64,000 bases of DNA from Hydrangea macrophylla. Lineage: Eukaryota > Streptophyta > Magnoliopsida > Cornales > Hydrangeaceae. Each line of letters begins with the position of its first letter. Position 1 is the stretch's first letter. Shown here piece after piece: positions 23,158 through 35,770 of the stretch. Location: positions 129,537,999 through 129,601,998 of the forward strand of contig CM066991.1 in NCBI GenBank assembly GCA_033977485.1, in the 5' to 3' direction. The translations under genes were made by a program, and so were the position numbers. The notes under the pieces were generated by a model. It saw only the letters and a list, made by a program, of their open reading frames with translations, did not search any database and was not told the DNA's origin.

Positions 23158-25249
23158 TTTTGTCTCCTTTTGTGTTATATAAAATTTCCCTTTCCTCTTG
23201 TAGCTAAAGTGGTCATATGAGAAACACGATCTATGCCTATACATCACACAAAGATAGTACATTTTCTCCAAAAAGCTAGAGAGAGTCTGAAAAAAAAAAA
23301 TACCAATGATGGAGAGAGAGACGCTGAGAGAGAGGTCGGAGAGGATTTTTTCTTTCGTGAAAGAGGAAGATGAATTCGGGATTTTTAATTTAGGGGTTGA
23401 TATGCAAAAGATAGTGGGTCACACAAATATATTTTTTTTTTCACAAATACCCCTATTATGGAATTATTGTGGAATTGGTTGTGAAATCCTTTGTGTGCGT
23501 AGCATTTTTGCCTTTTCAAATGTACTATCATGTAGATGTTATTGAACTCATGTTGAAGTTGAAAGACAATTCAAGCCAAAAGGTGGATGAGTCCTGAGGC
23601 AAGTGGCTATGCAAATTCCCTTTTCTCCTTTGTGGATGGTCACAAGTTCTTTGCATTTCTCCATTTCTTCACTTTGAATTGAATGGTCCCCCTCTCTCAC
23701 GATGGAATTATCCCAAAAGAAAAAAAGTTGAAAATTTGGAAAGTTGAATGATATCACATGACCTTCTTGAGAGAGAGGGAGACCCTACCCCCTATGACAT
23801 TTTTATTCATTTGTGCTTTCGCTATTTCTTGACCTTTTTGGTTTGTTTGACTTGCTTTCAATCACTTTCATTTAATCTTTTTTTAAAAAAATAAAAATAT
23901 TTATTGTCGCCATGAGAAATTAAATTGCTTCGTTTCAAAATATTTGTTTTTCAAGACGTGTGATTTACTATGAAAAATATTGGTGCACTGAAGAGAGGGA
24001 GTGGAGTATCTAAAATATATTTTAGTAATTAATTAATAAGAGAAGAAACAAAAGCTATGTCGTGGTAGGTTATTGACTTTTAGTATTTACACTACAAGGA
24101 TTATCTATGTGCAAAAAAAATAGTAATAGGTATGATTAATATCTTGATAGAAATATATGTATATATATATATATATATCTTGGCGGATATCATTACAGTG
24201 CTCTTTAACTTAAAATTTTTTACACAATGATTAATTCTACCATAAATTGAATACAGTATTTTTCAACTTTTTTTTTTTTTACATGTGCAACATTAGGATT
24301 GAGACCGTATAATGAAAATAGGTGTACCAGGCTTTAATGCAAATTATAGTCTCATATAGTCATATATATGGAAAAGTAGTTACACTTATTAAATATGCCT
24401 GGACATAAGTTCAACTCAATTAAGCACTTGTCACAAATTGTTTGGGATCAACTATATAAATCTTTTAATCATATATTCTACTCTATCACTGATCATAGCC
24501 TTGAATACATATACATGTTTACCATCTTCAATTGTAATACGCACAATTAGTTAAGGTTAATTTCATTGTACTATTATTTCCTAGATTAATTTGAATTCAA
24601 ACAACAAATGTAAACAAGTTTGATAATTAATTGATCCAAACCCATGTCAAAATAGATTTTGGTATGATGAGTTGAAACCCTGATGAAAGATGATTCATTG
24701 CGAATCTCCTATCAATAGTTCAGTATTGGGTCGTCTGTAGTTTGTACCACTATTTTGATTGGAAAAAAAAGGGGGGTGGGGGGGAAAGGAAAAGAAAAAA
24801 AGAAAAAAAAGAGGGTAGGAAATAGAACATTAGAATTATGGGCAACCCAATCCCCATGCTGTTAGCGCGGTTTTAGTTTGCCACTGTAATTTGTATCACT
24901 AATATTCTTTATGGTTCATATAAATGTGCAACCTTTAGTAATTTTATTTAATCTAACTTACACCATAATAGTTAATGTGGTTTTCATATACACTAATTAT
25001 TCATGAGTTGTCCCATTAAATTTTAACATATTTACTAACGGTTGCACATTAATACATATTATAAAATATATTAGTGACCCATTTAAAATTACAAAGACAA
25101 ATTCAATAACCACACGAGGTGTATGTAATCAACCCTAGAATTACTTAAAGAGATTTAGAAGAAGAAAAAAAACAATTGAATTGCGAATTAGCAATATTCC
25201 GTTCATAGGAATAAATACAAATAAAAATTATTTGCAGAGCTTGAGATTT
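23158..25249. other. Intergenic, no gene recognised
   Basis: AT-rich, with a TA microsatellite near 24155-24178 and a G/A-rich tract at 24765-24830. Short frames (for example 23306-23545) have no recognisable features. Confidence 0.4.
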
Positions 25250-26590
25250 TGACGCCGTCTTTTTGCCATTCCGTTGTCGTTCGTCGTCCAATTCGTGAAC
25301 CGAAGCCGTATTTGGACTCGTGGAGATGAGACAATCGTTTCTATACCTTTCTTTTACCTTTTAATCATCGTATTTTTTTTATGGCTCATTCTAATCGGTG
25401 ACACGCGGTTGCCGAAAACGTGTAGGAACTACTTTGGAGTAGTAATTGAACAAGAATCGTTAAGGATTTTTGCATTTTTTTAGCTTATTCGGGTAGAATT
25501 CGTTTGGGGTGAGTTTTCTAACTAAAAGCTTGGATGTGGTTCGCATTATATGCTTCAATTACTAATTAGAAAGTGATCAATCAAGATTTGGTAGTTGAAT
25601 TCATGTTAAAGTTGAGAGTTTCATGTTAATTATGTGAGAAATTATCATGCTATGTGATTATGTGCTTATATGTTAAGTGGTCAATGAATGATTGCTGGTA
25701 ATGGTTCATTATGGTGAAATAAGGGAGGATAAGAGGAAGAATCAGTTATACAAAGCGAAAGTCCAAGAAATAGAAGTGACCGCGCAACCAAGGGAATGGT
25801 CTTCCGGTTTGAGTGAATCATTAACCCATGAATTCTGCGATTATGTATACTTATGTGCTTAAATTGAAGCATTATACATGTGCACGACATATCAAGTACG
25901 TTAGATTATTCACTAAGCATAATGCTTGACAAAATCGTTTTCCTTTTCTGTTGTAGTAAATAACAACCATCGCAGGTTCGGAGCAAGACGAGGGAAGGAG
26001 ATGACATGAGCGTCGGGCTTGAAGCAATACTTGGGACTGGCTTGTTATGTTTATAAACTTGGTTAAGCATGTAACTTGATGTTTGGAGAATTTTTGGAAC
26101 TTGTGTTGTAATATTGTAGTTAGTAGTTTGGCGTTCCACGTGGAGAGCTCTATGTTTTTCCTTGAGCTATTAGTTGGTTTATATGGAAGTTGTTGTGTTG
26201 GACCTTTCCGACAAGTTTAGATTGGTGCCGCAAATATGTTGAATGAGTTTTGGTTGTAATCAAGTTGGCTGTAAGGGTTATGGACTTCCCTTCAATGAGT
26301 TTTCTTAAGCAAACTTAGCAACATTTGAGGTTCATTAGGTTGTTTTGGTTCAATTGTAGTTGTAACAAGGTTTAATTCATGATTGGCTAATGTTGGAAAC
26401 ACTTAGATATTATAATGACCCATCCCGCTACGCACGAAAATAGGACATGTGGAATGTCACCAAGGCTCATTCAATTCCATTAAAGTAAAAAAGCAGCGAA
26501 AAACATAAGTAAAACCATGAAATCCAGAGTGATAAAAAGTTTTACGCATTTGAAAACACTTAAAGAAACATCCTGTTGGAAAACAGCAAT

Positions 26591-26950
26591 CTAGTCGACT
26601 AATCGTAGTTCCGGTCGACTGGAAATGCAAGATACAGAGAGCCCTAAAACTTAGCAGCCAATCCAGTCGACTGTGTTGGGGGACCCAGTCAAATGTGGTG
26701 CCAAATTCTAAGTCAACTGAAACAGAAATTCTCAATTTTGAAAATACAATCCAGTCGACTGTGGTCTTTCACCCAGTCAACTGTTTTTTTATTTATTATT
26801 TTTATGTTTTTTACATATAATGAAAATCATATTTCAACCCAACCATCCAATCGACTGCGTCAGAGACCCAGTCCACTGCTTTTTAATATGGTAGAGCAGT
26901 GGTTGGTTCAAAACAGGCTTCCAATCCACTGTTCCCAAACCGGTCAACTA
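26591..26950. repeat. CAGTCGACTG palindrome array of H1 (aged)
   Basis: Centres: 26596.5/26616.5, 26668.5/26690.5, 26714.5 (partner lost), 26756.5/26778.5, 26852.5/26873.5 and 26926.5/26945.5. Pair spacing is 19-22 bp. Of 11 sites, five keep the TCGA centre, four are TCAA and two TCCA. Confidence 0.8.
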
Positions 26951-27242
26951 TTTTACCTCAGCTACTAAGCATTCTGCAGATTTCCAACTATGGTTGCCCA
27001 AACTCAATTCCAACACATTCACTAATATATTTCAACTATTTCAAATTACAGAAGTTTTACTATAGGTTACAATACTACAAATCCATTCAAGATTCTAAAC
27101 TAAACACATGGTTTCAACTCGTCAAAAATCTTCATTACAAAAAAAAACATATACAAGAGCGACCCCGTCAACCCATCGGCCTCACTCTTCACGTTTCTTC
27201 TTTCCTCTATTCTTATCACCTGTAATGCAGTAAAGCTCCACT

Positions 27243-29342
27243 TGTCATGACCAATCCCACTACGTGCGAAAATAGGATACGTGGCACGCCACCAAGGCTC
27301 ATCCAATTCTGTTAAAGTAAAATAGCAGCGGAAACATAAGTAAAATTCATTAAAATCAGAGTTATAAAGAGTTTTGCCGAATTGAAACACTTTCAAAACT
27401 AAACCATTTTGAAAACAGCGGTACGTCCAATCGACTACGGCGAGGATCCAGTCGACTGGAGGTCAATTGCAGAGAATGCGAAGGTTCAATAGCCCGGTCC
27501 AGTCGACTATGTCGAGGACTCAGTCGATTGGGGCCTCAATTTATCAGTCGACTGGCACTTGCTCGGTCGACTGAACCCATTCAAGCAGAATACCAAGTTT
27601 TCGTGCAGAAACCAGTCGACTATTTTCTGTCCTCCATTCGACTAATGCCCTTGAAAACCAAAAGATATTTCGTTAAGACACGAGTCCAGTCGACTATATC
27701 GGGGACCCAGTCGACTGTTTTCCCACAGATCTGCACATTTTGCAAAATCTCCAAGCTATGATTCTCCAATCAAATTCCAACATAACCACACCTATATTTC
27801 AACATTTCTAACCATAATTACCACAGTCTTTATCAGTGATTACGATACTACAAAATCATGCTAAGATTCTATTACAACATTTTACAAACTCCCCAAATTC
27901 TTATTACAAGTTCTAGGATTGAAACAAAATATAGACAAGTGTGATTCCCCCGACATTCCTCGACCTTACTCCTCTCACTTCTTCTTGCATTTTTTATTCT
28001 CACCTATAATGGAGTAAGTCTCCACTGCTCAGCTACATGGTGAGTGTACAATTATAAACAAATGCATATGAGACAATTCATGCTTTAAACATCTAATCAC
28101 ATAGTTTAGTCTCTGGGGAGAGAGATACGCATTCATCCAGTATATCGGCAAGTCTTAAATCTTAAACCGCGATGTCAATGGCTAGCCAAGGATCATTCAA
28201 CCATTGCATCCATCTGCTCTGGCTGGGCTAGTTCTCAAACCAAGCAAGTAGTCGTCACTACTATAACTCTCAAACACCGAGAGGCGTACCCCGGTATGAA
28301 ATTATACCAAACTCCCATTTGACCCACATAATCATTTAGCATACTCACATAATCATATCACCATGTTTTTCTATACGCATTCGTTAAAATTAACGGGCCT
28401 AATTTAACACATAAATTTTACCCGGATCACAGTTTTATACACAATATCAAAAGCATCCAAAATTCCCTATATTACATAAGTTAAGAATTCATACCTTAAG
28501 CTATAACTCTATAACTTCAGGGGAAGTACTAGCAGCCCAATTAATCGTCAGATCTCCGATTTTAAAGGATTCCTACAAGTATTTACACGTTTTTCTCAAA
28601 TTTCTACAATTAGCTTTTCGGAAATAATTTGCCAAACGAGGACTAAGAGGTATCAAAATGAAGCTCTTTCCTCGAGGAGTCCAAATATAAAATCTGGTGA
28701 AAAACTGACGACAAAAGTTCGTCGTTTGGCGACGAGAAGAGAGTAGCCATAAATCTCCCTTTCTCTCTCTCTCTCAAGATATGTTTGTTTTGAGATATTT
28801 GTGAAAATATCTCATCCACTACTATTTATATGTACAACTATGGGGAATTACATTTACCTCTCCTCAAGTTCTCAAAACTTATAATTAACCCTTGACACGT
28901 CGCACACGTCCATTTTATTATTTCACAAGTGAAACTAAAAATTTTAAAAAGTTTTCATCTAAGTCTCGTTTTGGTCTATAATTTACGGCCGAAAACAAAA
29001 CTCAGTGGAATCTCTAGTTAACCTATTTTTTATGCAACGTATCACTCACATTCTCACCACATTATTCAAAATGATCTAACTTGAGATCAAAATTACCAAA
29101 AATAATACAAAATAGGAATAAATGCTATTCACAGATACCGGAAAACATCAAATAACGTTTAAATCATATAAATGCCATTTATTTATGTTGATGCCACACG
29201 ATTTTTCCTATTACCGTCTCCTCGATTGACACTACTCCGTTGACCTCCTGTCAACTCCATTCATAATTATCAGATAACATTGATAATTCACAAATTTTCA
29301 TTTATGCATTTTAAACATTGATTTCCCAGGACGCGTGTGACA
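27243..29342 (-). mobile_element. Solo LTR H2 with CCACT target duplication, nested in H1
   Basis: It starts TGTCATGACCAATCCC and ends GGACGCGTGTGACA. CCACT lies on both sides (27238-27242 and 29343-29347). The H1 sequence continues across the insertion: the text left and right of H2 matches one continuous stretch inside H2 near 28000-28040. It is the same family as LTR B and H1, reversed relative to B. Confidence 0.9.
27427..27717. repeat. CAGTCGACTG palindrome array of H2 (intact)
   Basis: Five pairs: 27432.5/27453.5, 27504.5/27525.5, 27549.5/27568.5, 27617.5/27639.5 and 27691.5/27712.5, spaced 19-22 bp. All ten sites keep the central TCGA. Distances between pairs (72, 45, 68, 74 bp) begin like those of H1 (72, 46). 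Confidence 0.85.
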
Positions 29343-31216
29343 CCACTGCTCAGCTATATGCTGAGTGCACAATTCTAAATATATGCTTATATGACAATTT
29401 ATGCTTTAAAACATCTAAACACATCAAATTACTCTCTCGGGAGAGTGGCACGTTTCCATCCAATAATTGAGACTGATGCCGCGGAAGGCCTTCCTCTCTC
29501 ACGCACCCCATGCTATGGTTGGGCCTTCCTCCATACCAGGCACCACAATTATCGATATCATAATCCTCAAACTTCGAGGAGCTTACCCCCGGATGGAATT
29601 GTACCAAACCCCCCTTTGACCAAAGTAGATACATAGCACGCTCACATAAACATTTATACATGCTTTTATCGAATTTTCATGTGCATAAATAACTGGCTTA
29701 ATTAATACATGGATTTCGCCTGGATCCAAAATATCAATTCCGATATTTAAAACATGTAAATTCCTTATAAGGCACAGATCTAGAATTCATACCTCGTACT
29801 AAAACTCTATAACTTTAAGGGAAGTACTAGTGGACGGATTAAACGTCGGATCTCAAATTTTGAAAGATTCCTACAAGTATTAACATGTTTTCCCCAAAAT
29901 TCCAATATTTGGATTTTTGTAAAAAAAGTTGCCAAACGTGGCGTAAGAGGTATCAAAATGTAGATCTTACCTCAAGGAGTTCAAATACAAAATCTGGGAA
30001 AAAACTGATGAACAAAAGGTCGTCGATCGGCGTCGCAAAGCTCGTGGGAATAATCTCCTCTCTCTTTCTCTCTAAGATATTTAGATTTTGATATTTTATG
30101 AAAGAATATCTTAAGTTTCCTATTTATAAGCACGACTCTTGGAAATTATGGTTACCTCCACATAAGTTATCAAAGCTTCTAATTATCTCCTGAAACATTT
30201 TAAACGTCTAATTCATCGATTCACGAGTGAAAATCTATAATTTGCAAAACTTTATGTCTAAGTTCCGTTTGGGTCCGAAATCACGCTCTAACAACTTTTT
30301 CAGTGGAATCTATATAAACCTACCTTTATACAACGTATCACCTCTGTTCTCACTATAGTATTCAAAATGATCTAAAACAAGACCAACATTATCAGAAATT
30401 ATATAAAACAAGTATAATTACTATTCACAAATACCAGATTATGTAAAATAACATTTAATCACATAAATGTCATTTAAGTCATGATAATACCTTATGAATT
30501 GCCAACTTCCGTGTTGTAACAACTCGAAAATTTGTAAGTGTTTAAATAATATTTTTATTGAAATTTCAATTAGCAATGTTATATGAGTGTACCTACGTAA
30601 GACATGTGTTTAAAAATATTAATGTTTGAAAAACACTGTATTATTTTCTTAGTGAGCTTATTTAATTTGGGTGTTACACTGTAAATATTTTTTATTGGTT
30701 AAATAAATATTATAGGGGTGGGACTTATAAAATGGTGATTTCTATTTAAGTTTAAATTTTTATATAAGTTAAAATGTTCCCAATTGGATAAATGTAGTGA
30801 AATTTACGAATGCGAAACTTAGTTGAGGTTGGACTATGTGAATAGTGTAATCTTCTAATTTATTTTAATTAGTTTAAAAAGTTTTAGTTGGTACTTTTAT
30901 GATTTTATTTTGCATTATTAATGGGGTTAACATACGGAATTAGTGTGAGTGTGTGACACCATAATACTTTTTTTAATAACATTTTATATAATTTTTTTTA
31001 TGTGCCACGTGTGTGTGAGTGTGGGTCTTACGTGTGTGTGTGTGGGTCATATTGGGTGTATGTGTGTTGTACGTGTGTGTTGTGTAGTGTATACGTGTGT
31101 GTGTTGTGTAGTGTATACATGTGTGTATGTTTAATGATTTAGATCATTAGGTTAGGTCTAACTAGGTTATAAAAAAAAAACAAAGAAGAATAGCAGTCTC
31201 CTACTTATAAGCAGCC

Positions 31217-31252
<36 letters not shown>

Positions 31253-32243
31253 GAAGAAAAAGAAGGAAGAAAGAGGAGGAATTTTGGGTTCGTGATCGCG
31301 TGTGGGATCGCGAAATTACATTCCAATTGGTCATACATTAACTTGACGATCCAAACTAGGTGAGTTAAAGATTTGTTTTTGGGTATATATATATACACAT
31401 ATGTATATATATATATATATGTATACGCTAGGGAATCTTATTAGTTCTTGTTAATTTGGTGATTTGTTTTAAATTGTGTGTTGATCCCCATTTGTTATTA
31501 TAGACTGATATAAACATTTACTTTTCTTCTTGTGATTTTATGAATGTGATCTCGGTGTATTAGGATAGATTATGTGGATAGTTAATTTGATGAATGCACA
31601 AAGGAGAATAATTTTGATAATGAATAAATAATAAGAAAATTCGTTTTTATTTTATTTTAACAGTTGCAGAAACTTCAGAAATTTATTAAAAAATCATGGC
31701 TTTGAATTTGAACATTCTGTCCGCTTGTCTTATGTAAAACATGATTTTGCACACTTTTCGTGTTTTAAGTTTTTCCTGATTCTGCACCGTTTGGGCAGAA
31801 AGTTAAGATTACAGTAGCAGTTTTCAATATAGTTAAACGTGCAAAATTGGAGAATATGATTTCTTATTATGTGCTTTTTGTATGCTAATATTAAATGTTG
31901 GGTTGAGGTTATTGCACCTAAAATAACTGACCTTATTGTGTGGTCATTTTAATAAAAAGGAGTAAATTAGATATGTTGAATAGTATATTGAGGATTTTGT
32001 AATTTGATTGGAAATTACTGAGGGACGATTGTTATGGGTTAATTGATAAAACTCTTTATTGTAAGAAATTGGAATGCATCTAAACGTTAGAGATGTGACT
32101 AGACTATGAGGAGACGAAACTATGTGATAAACGTGAAATTCACAATTATTGGGATAATATGAACAATAAGTGATAATTGCAACATAATTCCTTAGTGTTC
32201 ACTGCTCCCCGTTGTGTGATATGTGTTTTGGTAGCTCGCACTC

Positions 32244-32333
32244 TTTTGCCAGTGGCTTCGTGATCAAGCTGGCTTAAGGCTTGTTGAGTGTACTTTTTTG
32301 CCAGTGGCTTCGTGATCAAGCTGGCCTAAGCCT
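32244..32333. repeat. Two direct repeats of ~39 bp, period 51
   Basis: The unit beginning TTTTGCCAGTGGCTTCGTG occurs at 32244-32282 and 32295-32333 with few differences. Confidence 0.85.
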
Positions 32334-32394
32334 TATGCTCGGCTTATATTGTATAGACGTCTAGGCATATTGACCGGCCTTCCGTTGTGTATAC

Positions 32395-32424
32395 CTAGTT
32401 TGGTTGATACCCCAACCAAACTAG
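32395..32424. repeat. 12-bp stem hairpin
   Basis: CTAGTTTGGTTG and CAACCAAACTAG are perfect inverted repeats around a 6-nt spacer. This is a strong potential hairpin in the LTR transcript. Confidence 0.8.
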
Positions 32425-33789
32425 CACCGGAGTGGGTGTTGGTAGTATGTCCGGGCACACATGGAATATATGTGTGGGCTGTACCATGGAGGGTGGCCAA
32501 GTGATGAACATAGGGAACACAAAGATAAATTTAATGTTAATAAATAATGAAAATGGATTATTTCATAAGACTGATAAGCGTGAAATAATAAACGCGACAT
32601 TTAAGTTAGAATGTGGACGGCTTATGTATGGAATTATTCGCCTGGTTTGTGATCATTCGATTTACAGGATGGTGGGCCCACTAACTTTTATGCAGGACTG
32701 ATTCACCATATATATTCGAGGTAAGTATAAAACTCGTAGTAACTTTGGATTTTGGGCAAGAAACTACTTGCCACCACATAAATGGAAACTACTCTTTTGT
32801 CCAAATATGTGTGTGGAACTACCTGTCTTGGCCAAGAGTGTTGCAGTGTAATTTGTTGTCTACGGGTTCAAGTTGGATCCCTAAGACTTGTTGTTTTGTT
32901 TAACTCATACCAGTCATGTGACTGACCCAAGTGTGTTATGCATTCGGGTGCGTTTCTATATGAAACGTAGTTGAATGCACTTGTGCAGGTTTAGTATTTG
33001 GACATTTCCTGTGGATCTTTTGATGTCTTGGAGTTGCAGTTGTGTAGAAGTGTAGTTTGTATTTGGTTGTATTTTTATTTATTTATTTATTTTAGGCATT
33101 GTGGGCCGTATTTGGATTATTGTAGCATGTATTGTATATTGGGTACTGGGAACGTTTTAGTTACTCTGACCAATGGATGTATAGATTTTATTCTTATTTA
33201 TATTTTTTTCCGCTGAACTCTGTACGTGGACATTTTATTTATGAAAATGATATATTTTTTTAAATTGAAAAGTGATATAATATTTATAATGGAACTTTAG
33301 TTCTTTTATAATGAAATGGATGTTTGGGAATAGAGGTTTATTAATAAAGAGTTTTCTTTTAAACACAAGATCACATGTCTTTATTTAAGGAGTATTAAAT
33401 ACTGTTTTCAATAAATGATCATTTAGCTTGTGTGAGGGTGTCACTCTCGTGATTTTTGGTAATTGAATATTAGTCCGGATACAGGCTCTGGATTGAATAT
33501 TTGGTTGTCTAAAAAAATCGGGGTGTGACACGTGTCCTCACTTGACACTCACCGTTGACCCATAGTCAACCTCATCTCAATTATTAATCAACATTAATAA
33601 TTCTAGAATTCAAATTTGCAATTTAAAAGAAATGATTTCCCCTAGGATGGGTGTGACAGATATGCCTTGGATATGCTTAGGTATGTTTAAAAATGGTTTT
33701 GACATGTTTTCCTAAGTCGCATGAAGTTTGGTATAATTTGGACTTATAAAAATAGAGTTTTTAGTAGTAAAAATGCATTCTGCAGAACC

Positions 33790-33873
33790 CTGGTCGATCC
33801 GGACTTTTTGGGGGACATTCTACTGGAGAACAACAAGTCGGATCGATCCAGGTCTAAAGGGCGGTTCGATCTG
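33790..33873. repeat. Degenerate CGGATCGATCCG sites of LTR D
   Basis: TCGA cores are centred at 33795.5, 33844.5 and 33867.5. The last two form a pair (23 bp). The gap of 49 bp from the first matches the distance between pairs in LTRs C and E, so one site has probably been lost. Confidence 0.65.
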
Positions 33874-34434
33874 CGTACAAATTTCACTGCACGTTGACTA
33901 GTACGGAAACATGCATAACTTTTTCTAGAAAACCCAGTTCACGCGCCATTTTTTTTGTATTGGAACCGGAACTCAAAGAGCTATCTTTTGATATAAAATT
34001 TGATCATATTTTTTAAATAACCATTTTGCCCTTGAGGCTGTTTTGTCACAGTAAGGTTAATTTATGTCATTTAATTCATGCCTTTCTTGGGAATTACATG
34101 TTTTCTTTGCTAATTAGTGTACATGAGCACCTGTAGCGTTGTTACACGTAACCTCATCTGCTCGAGGTGGGTTGGGGTGTGGCATCAGGAGTTTGGCTGC
34201 GCCAATTAGGGGTGTCATCGAGTCGGTTTGGTTGGTTATTAGAGGTTTTAAACCTGACCAAATGCTTACGACTTGGTCTATTTTGGTGCATTTTTTCGCT
34301 TCAATGTTTCCACTATTACTATTTTGATAAAAATCGACCGAACCAATCGGTTTTTGAGACATTCCTAGCGCCAATAATAGCGGGTTGTAACGAAATCACT
34401 TTCGATTTTTTTTTTATGGTCTCCCATTTGTTTT

Positions 34435-34597
34435 GAGAACATTTTTGCTCACCCAATTTTGATTCACCATTGTTCACTTTGGTTTTTGCTGGGTGACATG
34501 TACACGGGCAAGATCAGAATGAAATGGGACATATGTCAGCCAGTAAAAACCTGAGTGAATAATAATGAATCAAAAATAGGTGAGCAAAAATGCTCTC
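34435..34597. mobile_element. MULE-type MITE
   Basis: Inverted ends GAGAACATTTTTGCTCACC and GGTGAGCAAAAATGCTCTC. Flanks ATTTGTTTT and ATTTATTTT match at 8 of 9 bases. A partial relative lies near 58265-58355. Confidence 0.65.
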
Positions 34598-34743
34598 ATT
34601 TATTTTATCCTTCTTTTTACCAAAAAATAAATGGGACAGTTAGAGATATATCCCTTGTCAGCTAAAAATTTAACAAAAAGTACCTTCAATATCTGCATTT
34701 AATCAAAAGTCCCTGTTATTTGACAAAAGGACAAAATCTCCAG

Positions 34744-35096
34744 AACTTTTGATATACAACTCCATTTTTCTCAAATTTTATACCGTTGGAATCGTATCGA
34801 CGATAGCTACAAAACTAGTACCATTGTTGATATATTTTGAGCAAAAAAAAAAATTCAAAATCTTACATGCCTTGTGTAACTGAAAATTTCACAAAACTGC
34901 TTTTGTGATACTTTTGTGAAGTTTCACAAAACTAATTTTGTGAAATTTCACAAAACTCTATTTTTTTCAAAATTTCTTCAAATTGAAAAAAAAAATTGCT
35001 CAAAACATATCAACAATGGTACTAGTTTTGTAGCTCTGGTCGACACGATTACAGCGGTATAAAATTTGTAAAAAATGGAGTTGTAGATTAAAAGTT
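34744..35096. mobile_element. Fold-back element with ~101-bp arms
   Basis: 34744-34844 and 34996-35096 are long inverted repeats (for example AACTTTTGATATACAACTCC against GGAGTTGTAGATTAAAAGTT). The 151-bp centre holds repeated CACAAAACT / TTTGTGAAATTTCA motifs. Confidence 0.7.
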
Positions 35097-35147
35097 ATAG
35101 AAGGTTAAAGTTTTGAAATATTTTTTGAATTGAGGAGTGCTATTGTA

Positions 35148-35174
35148 CAGCCACTCACACGGTGTGAGTGGCTG
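35148..35174. repeat. 13-bp perfect inverted repeat
   Basis: CAGCCACTCACAC and GTGTGAGTGGCTG flank one central base. It lies about 700 bp upstream of the carrier start. 35234-35297 nearby repeats the first 64 bases of the window. Confidence 0.75.
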
Positions 35175-35299
35175 GAATGTTTGGGGCAATGTTTGGCTAC
35201 ATGCTTGTGAGAGGGACTTTTGACAAATTCTAAAAAAAAAAACGGCTCCTTTAGACTTTTATTTGCTTTAATTAAGGATTTAGTCATAATTTACCCTTA

Positions 35300-35735
35300 A
35301 AATAAGAAAATTTTAAAACCATATATATTTAGTCCGCATTTTCTCCGCTCAAAATATTAGTCCGCAGTTTTTTTCTTTTTTTTGTTATACGATTTCTAAC
35401 TGTAGTCGAACTGGATAGTATAGATACACCAGATGGTGGGCCCCATAGCAAATGGCGCACACTCGAAATTCGAAAAGCTAAATACGGGGTATGTACATTT
35501 AAAACCTACTTGTGATTTATATTGTGGTGGTTGTTGTGTGTTTATTATTATTATAGAAAAAAAAAAAAAAAGCCCTAAAGCAAAGAGACACACACCAAAA
35601 AGGCCTCGGAGAGTGCAAACAAAGCCCGCTCTGTCTAGTAGTAGGAGTGTGGACTGTGGAGTCTCCCATTGACGAAAAATCTCTATCGGCGGGCGTCCCT
35701 CAGATGGTCCAAAAATCCCCTCCTTCTCAGGCATG

Positions 35736-35770
<35 letters not shown>

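Larger units (their letters stand above)
30515..33530 (+). mobile_element. Solo LTR with CGTGT target duplication, nested in H1
   Basis: It starts TGTAACAACTCG and ends AATCGGGGTGTGACA. CGTGT lies on both sides (30510-30514 and 33531-33535). It is 3016 bp with no internal region. It contains a GT-rich stretch (about 31010-31133), a GA tract (about 31217-31249), a 51-bp-period direct repeat (32244-32333) and a perfect 12-bp hairpin (32395-32424). No palindrome pairs of the kinds found in the other LTRs were seen. Confidence 0.9.
26411..33658 (-). mobile_element. Solo LTR H1 with GATAT target duplication, holding two nested LTRs
   Basis: The left end TATAATGACCCATCCC corresponds to TGTCATGACC in H2. 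The right end is GGATGGGTGTGACA. GATAT lies on both sides (26406-26410 and 33659-33663). Removing H2 (27243-29342) and the LTR at 30515-33530 rejoins a continuous LTR of about 2.1 kb of the LTR B family. It carries an aged CAGTCGACTG array (26591-26950). Confidence 0.85.
25250..34184 (+). mobile_element. LTR D, 5'-truncated and interrupted by solo LTR H1
   Basis: 25250-25500 closely follows 61130-61380 of LTR E (shared: GTCGTCCAATTCG, GTGACACGCGGTTGCCGAAAA). 33664-34184 follows 62440-62959 of LTR E and ends GGTTGGGGTGTGGCA (expected GTGTGACA). H1 lies in between. The 5' part of LTR D before 25250 is missing. It carries degenerate CGGATCGATCCG sites (33790-33873) and the conserved block (33900-34035). 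It is the oldest layer of this nest. Confidence 0.65.

Noticed and set aside
5954..27717. Cloning-vector polylinker contamination (the palindromes contain AgeI, ClaI and SalI sites)
   Set aside because: The sites are spread through LTRs with target duplications, decay with age and have natural flanks.
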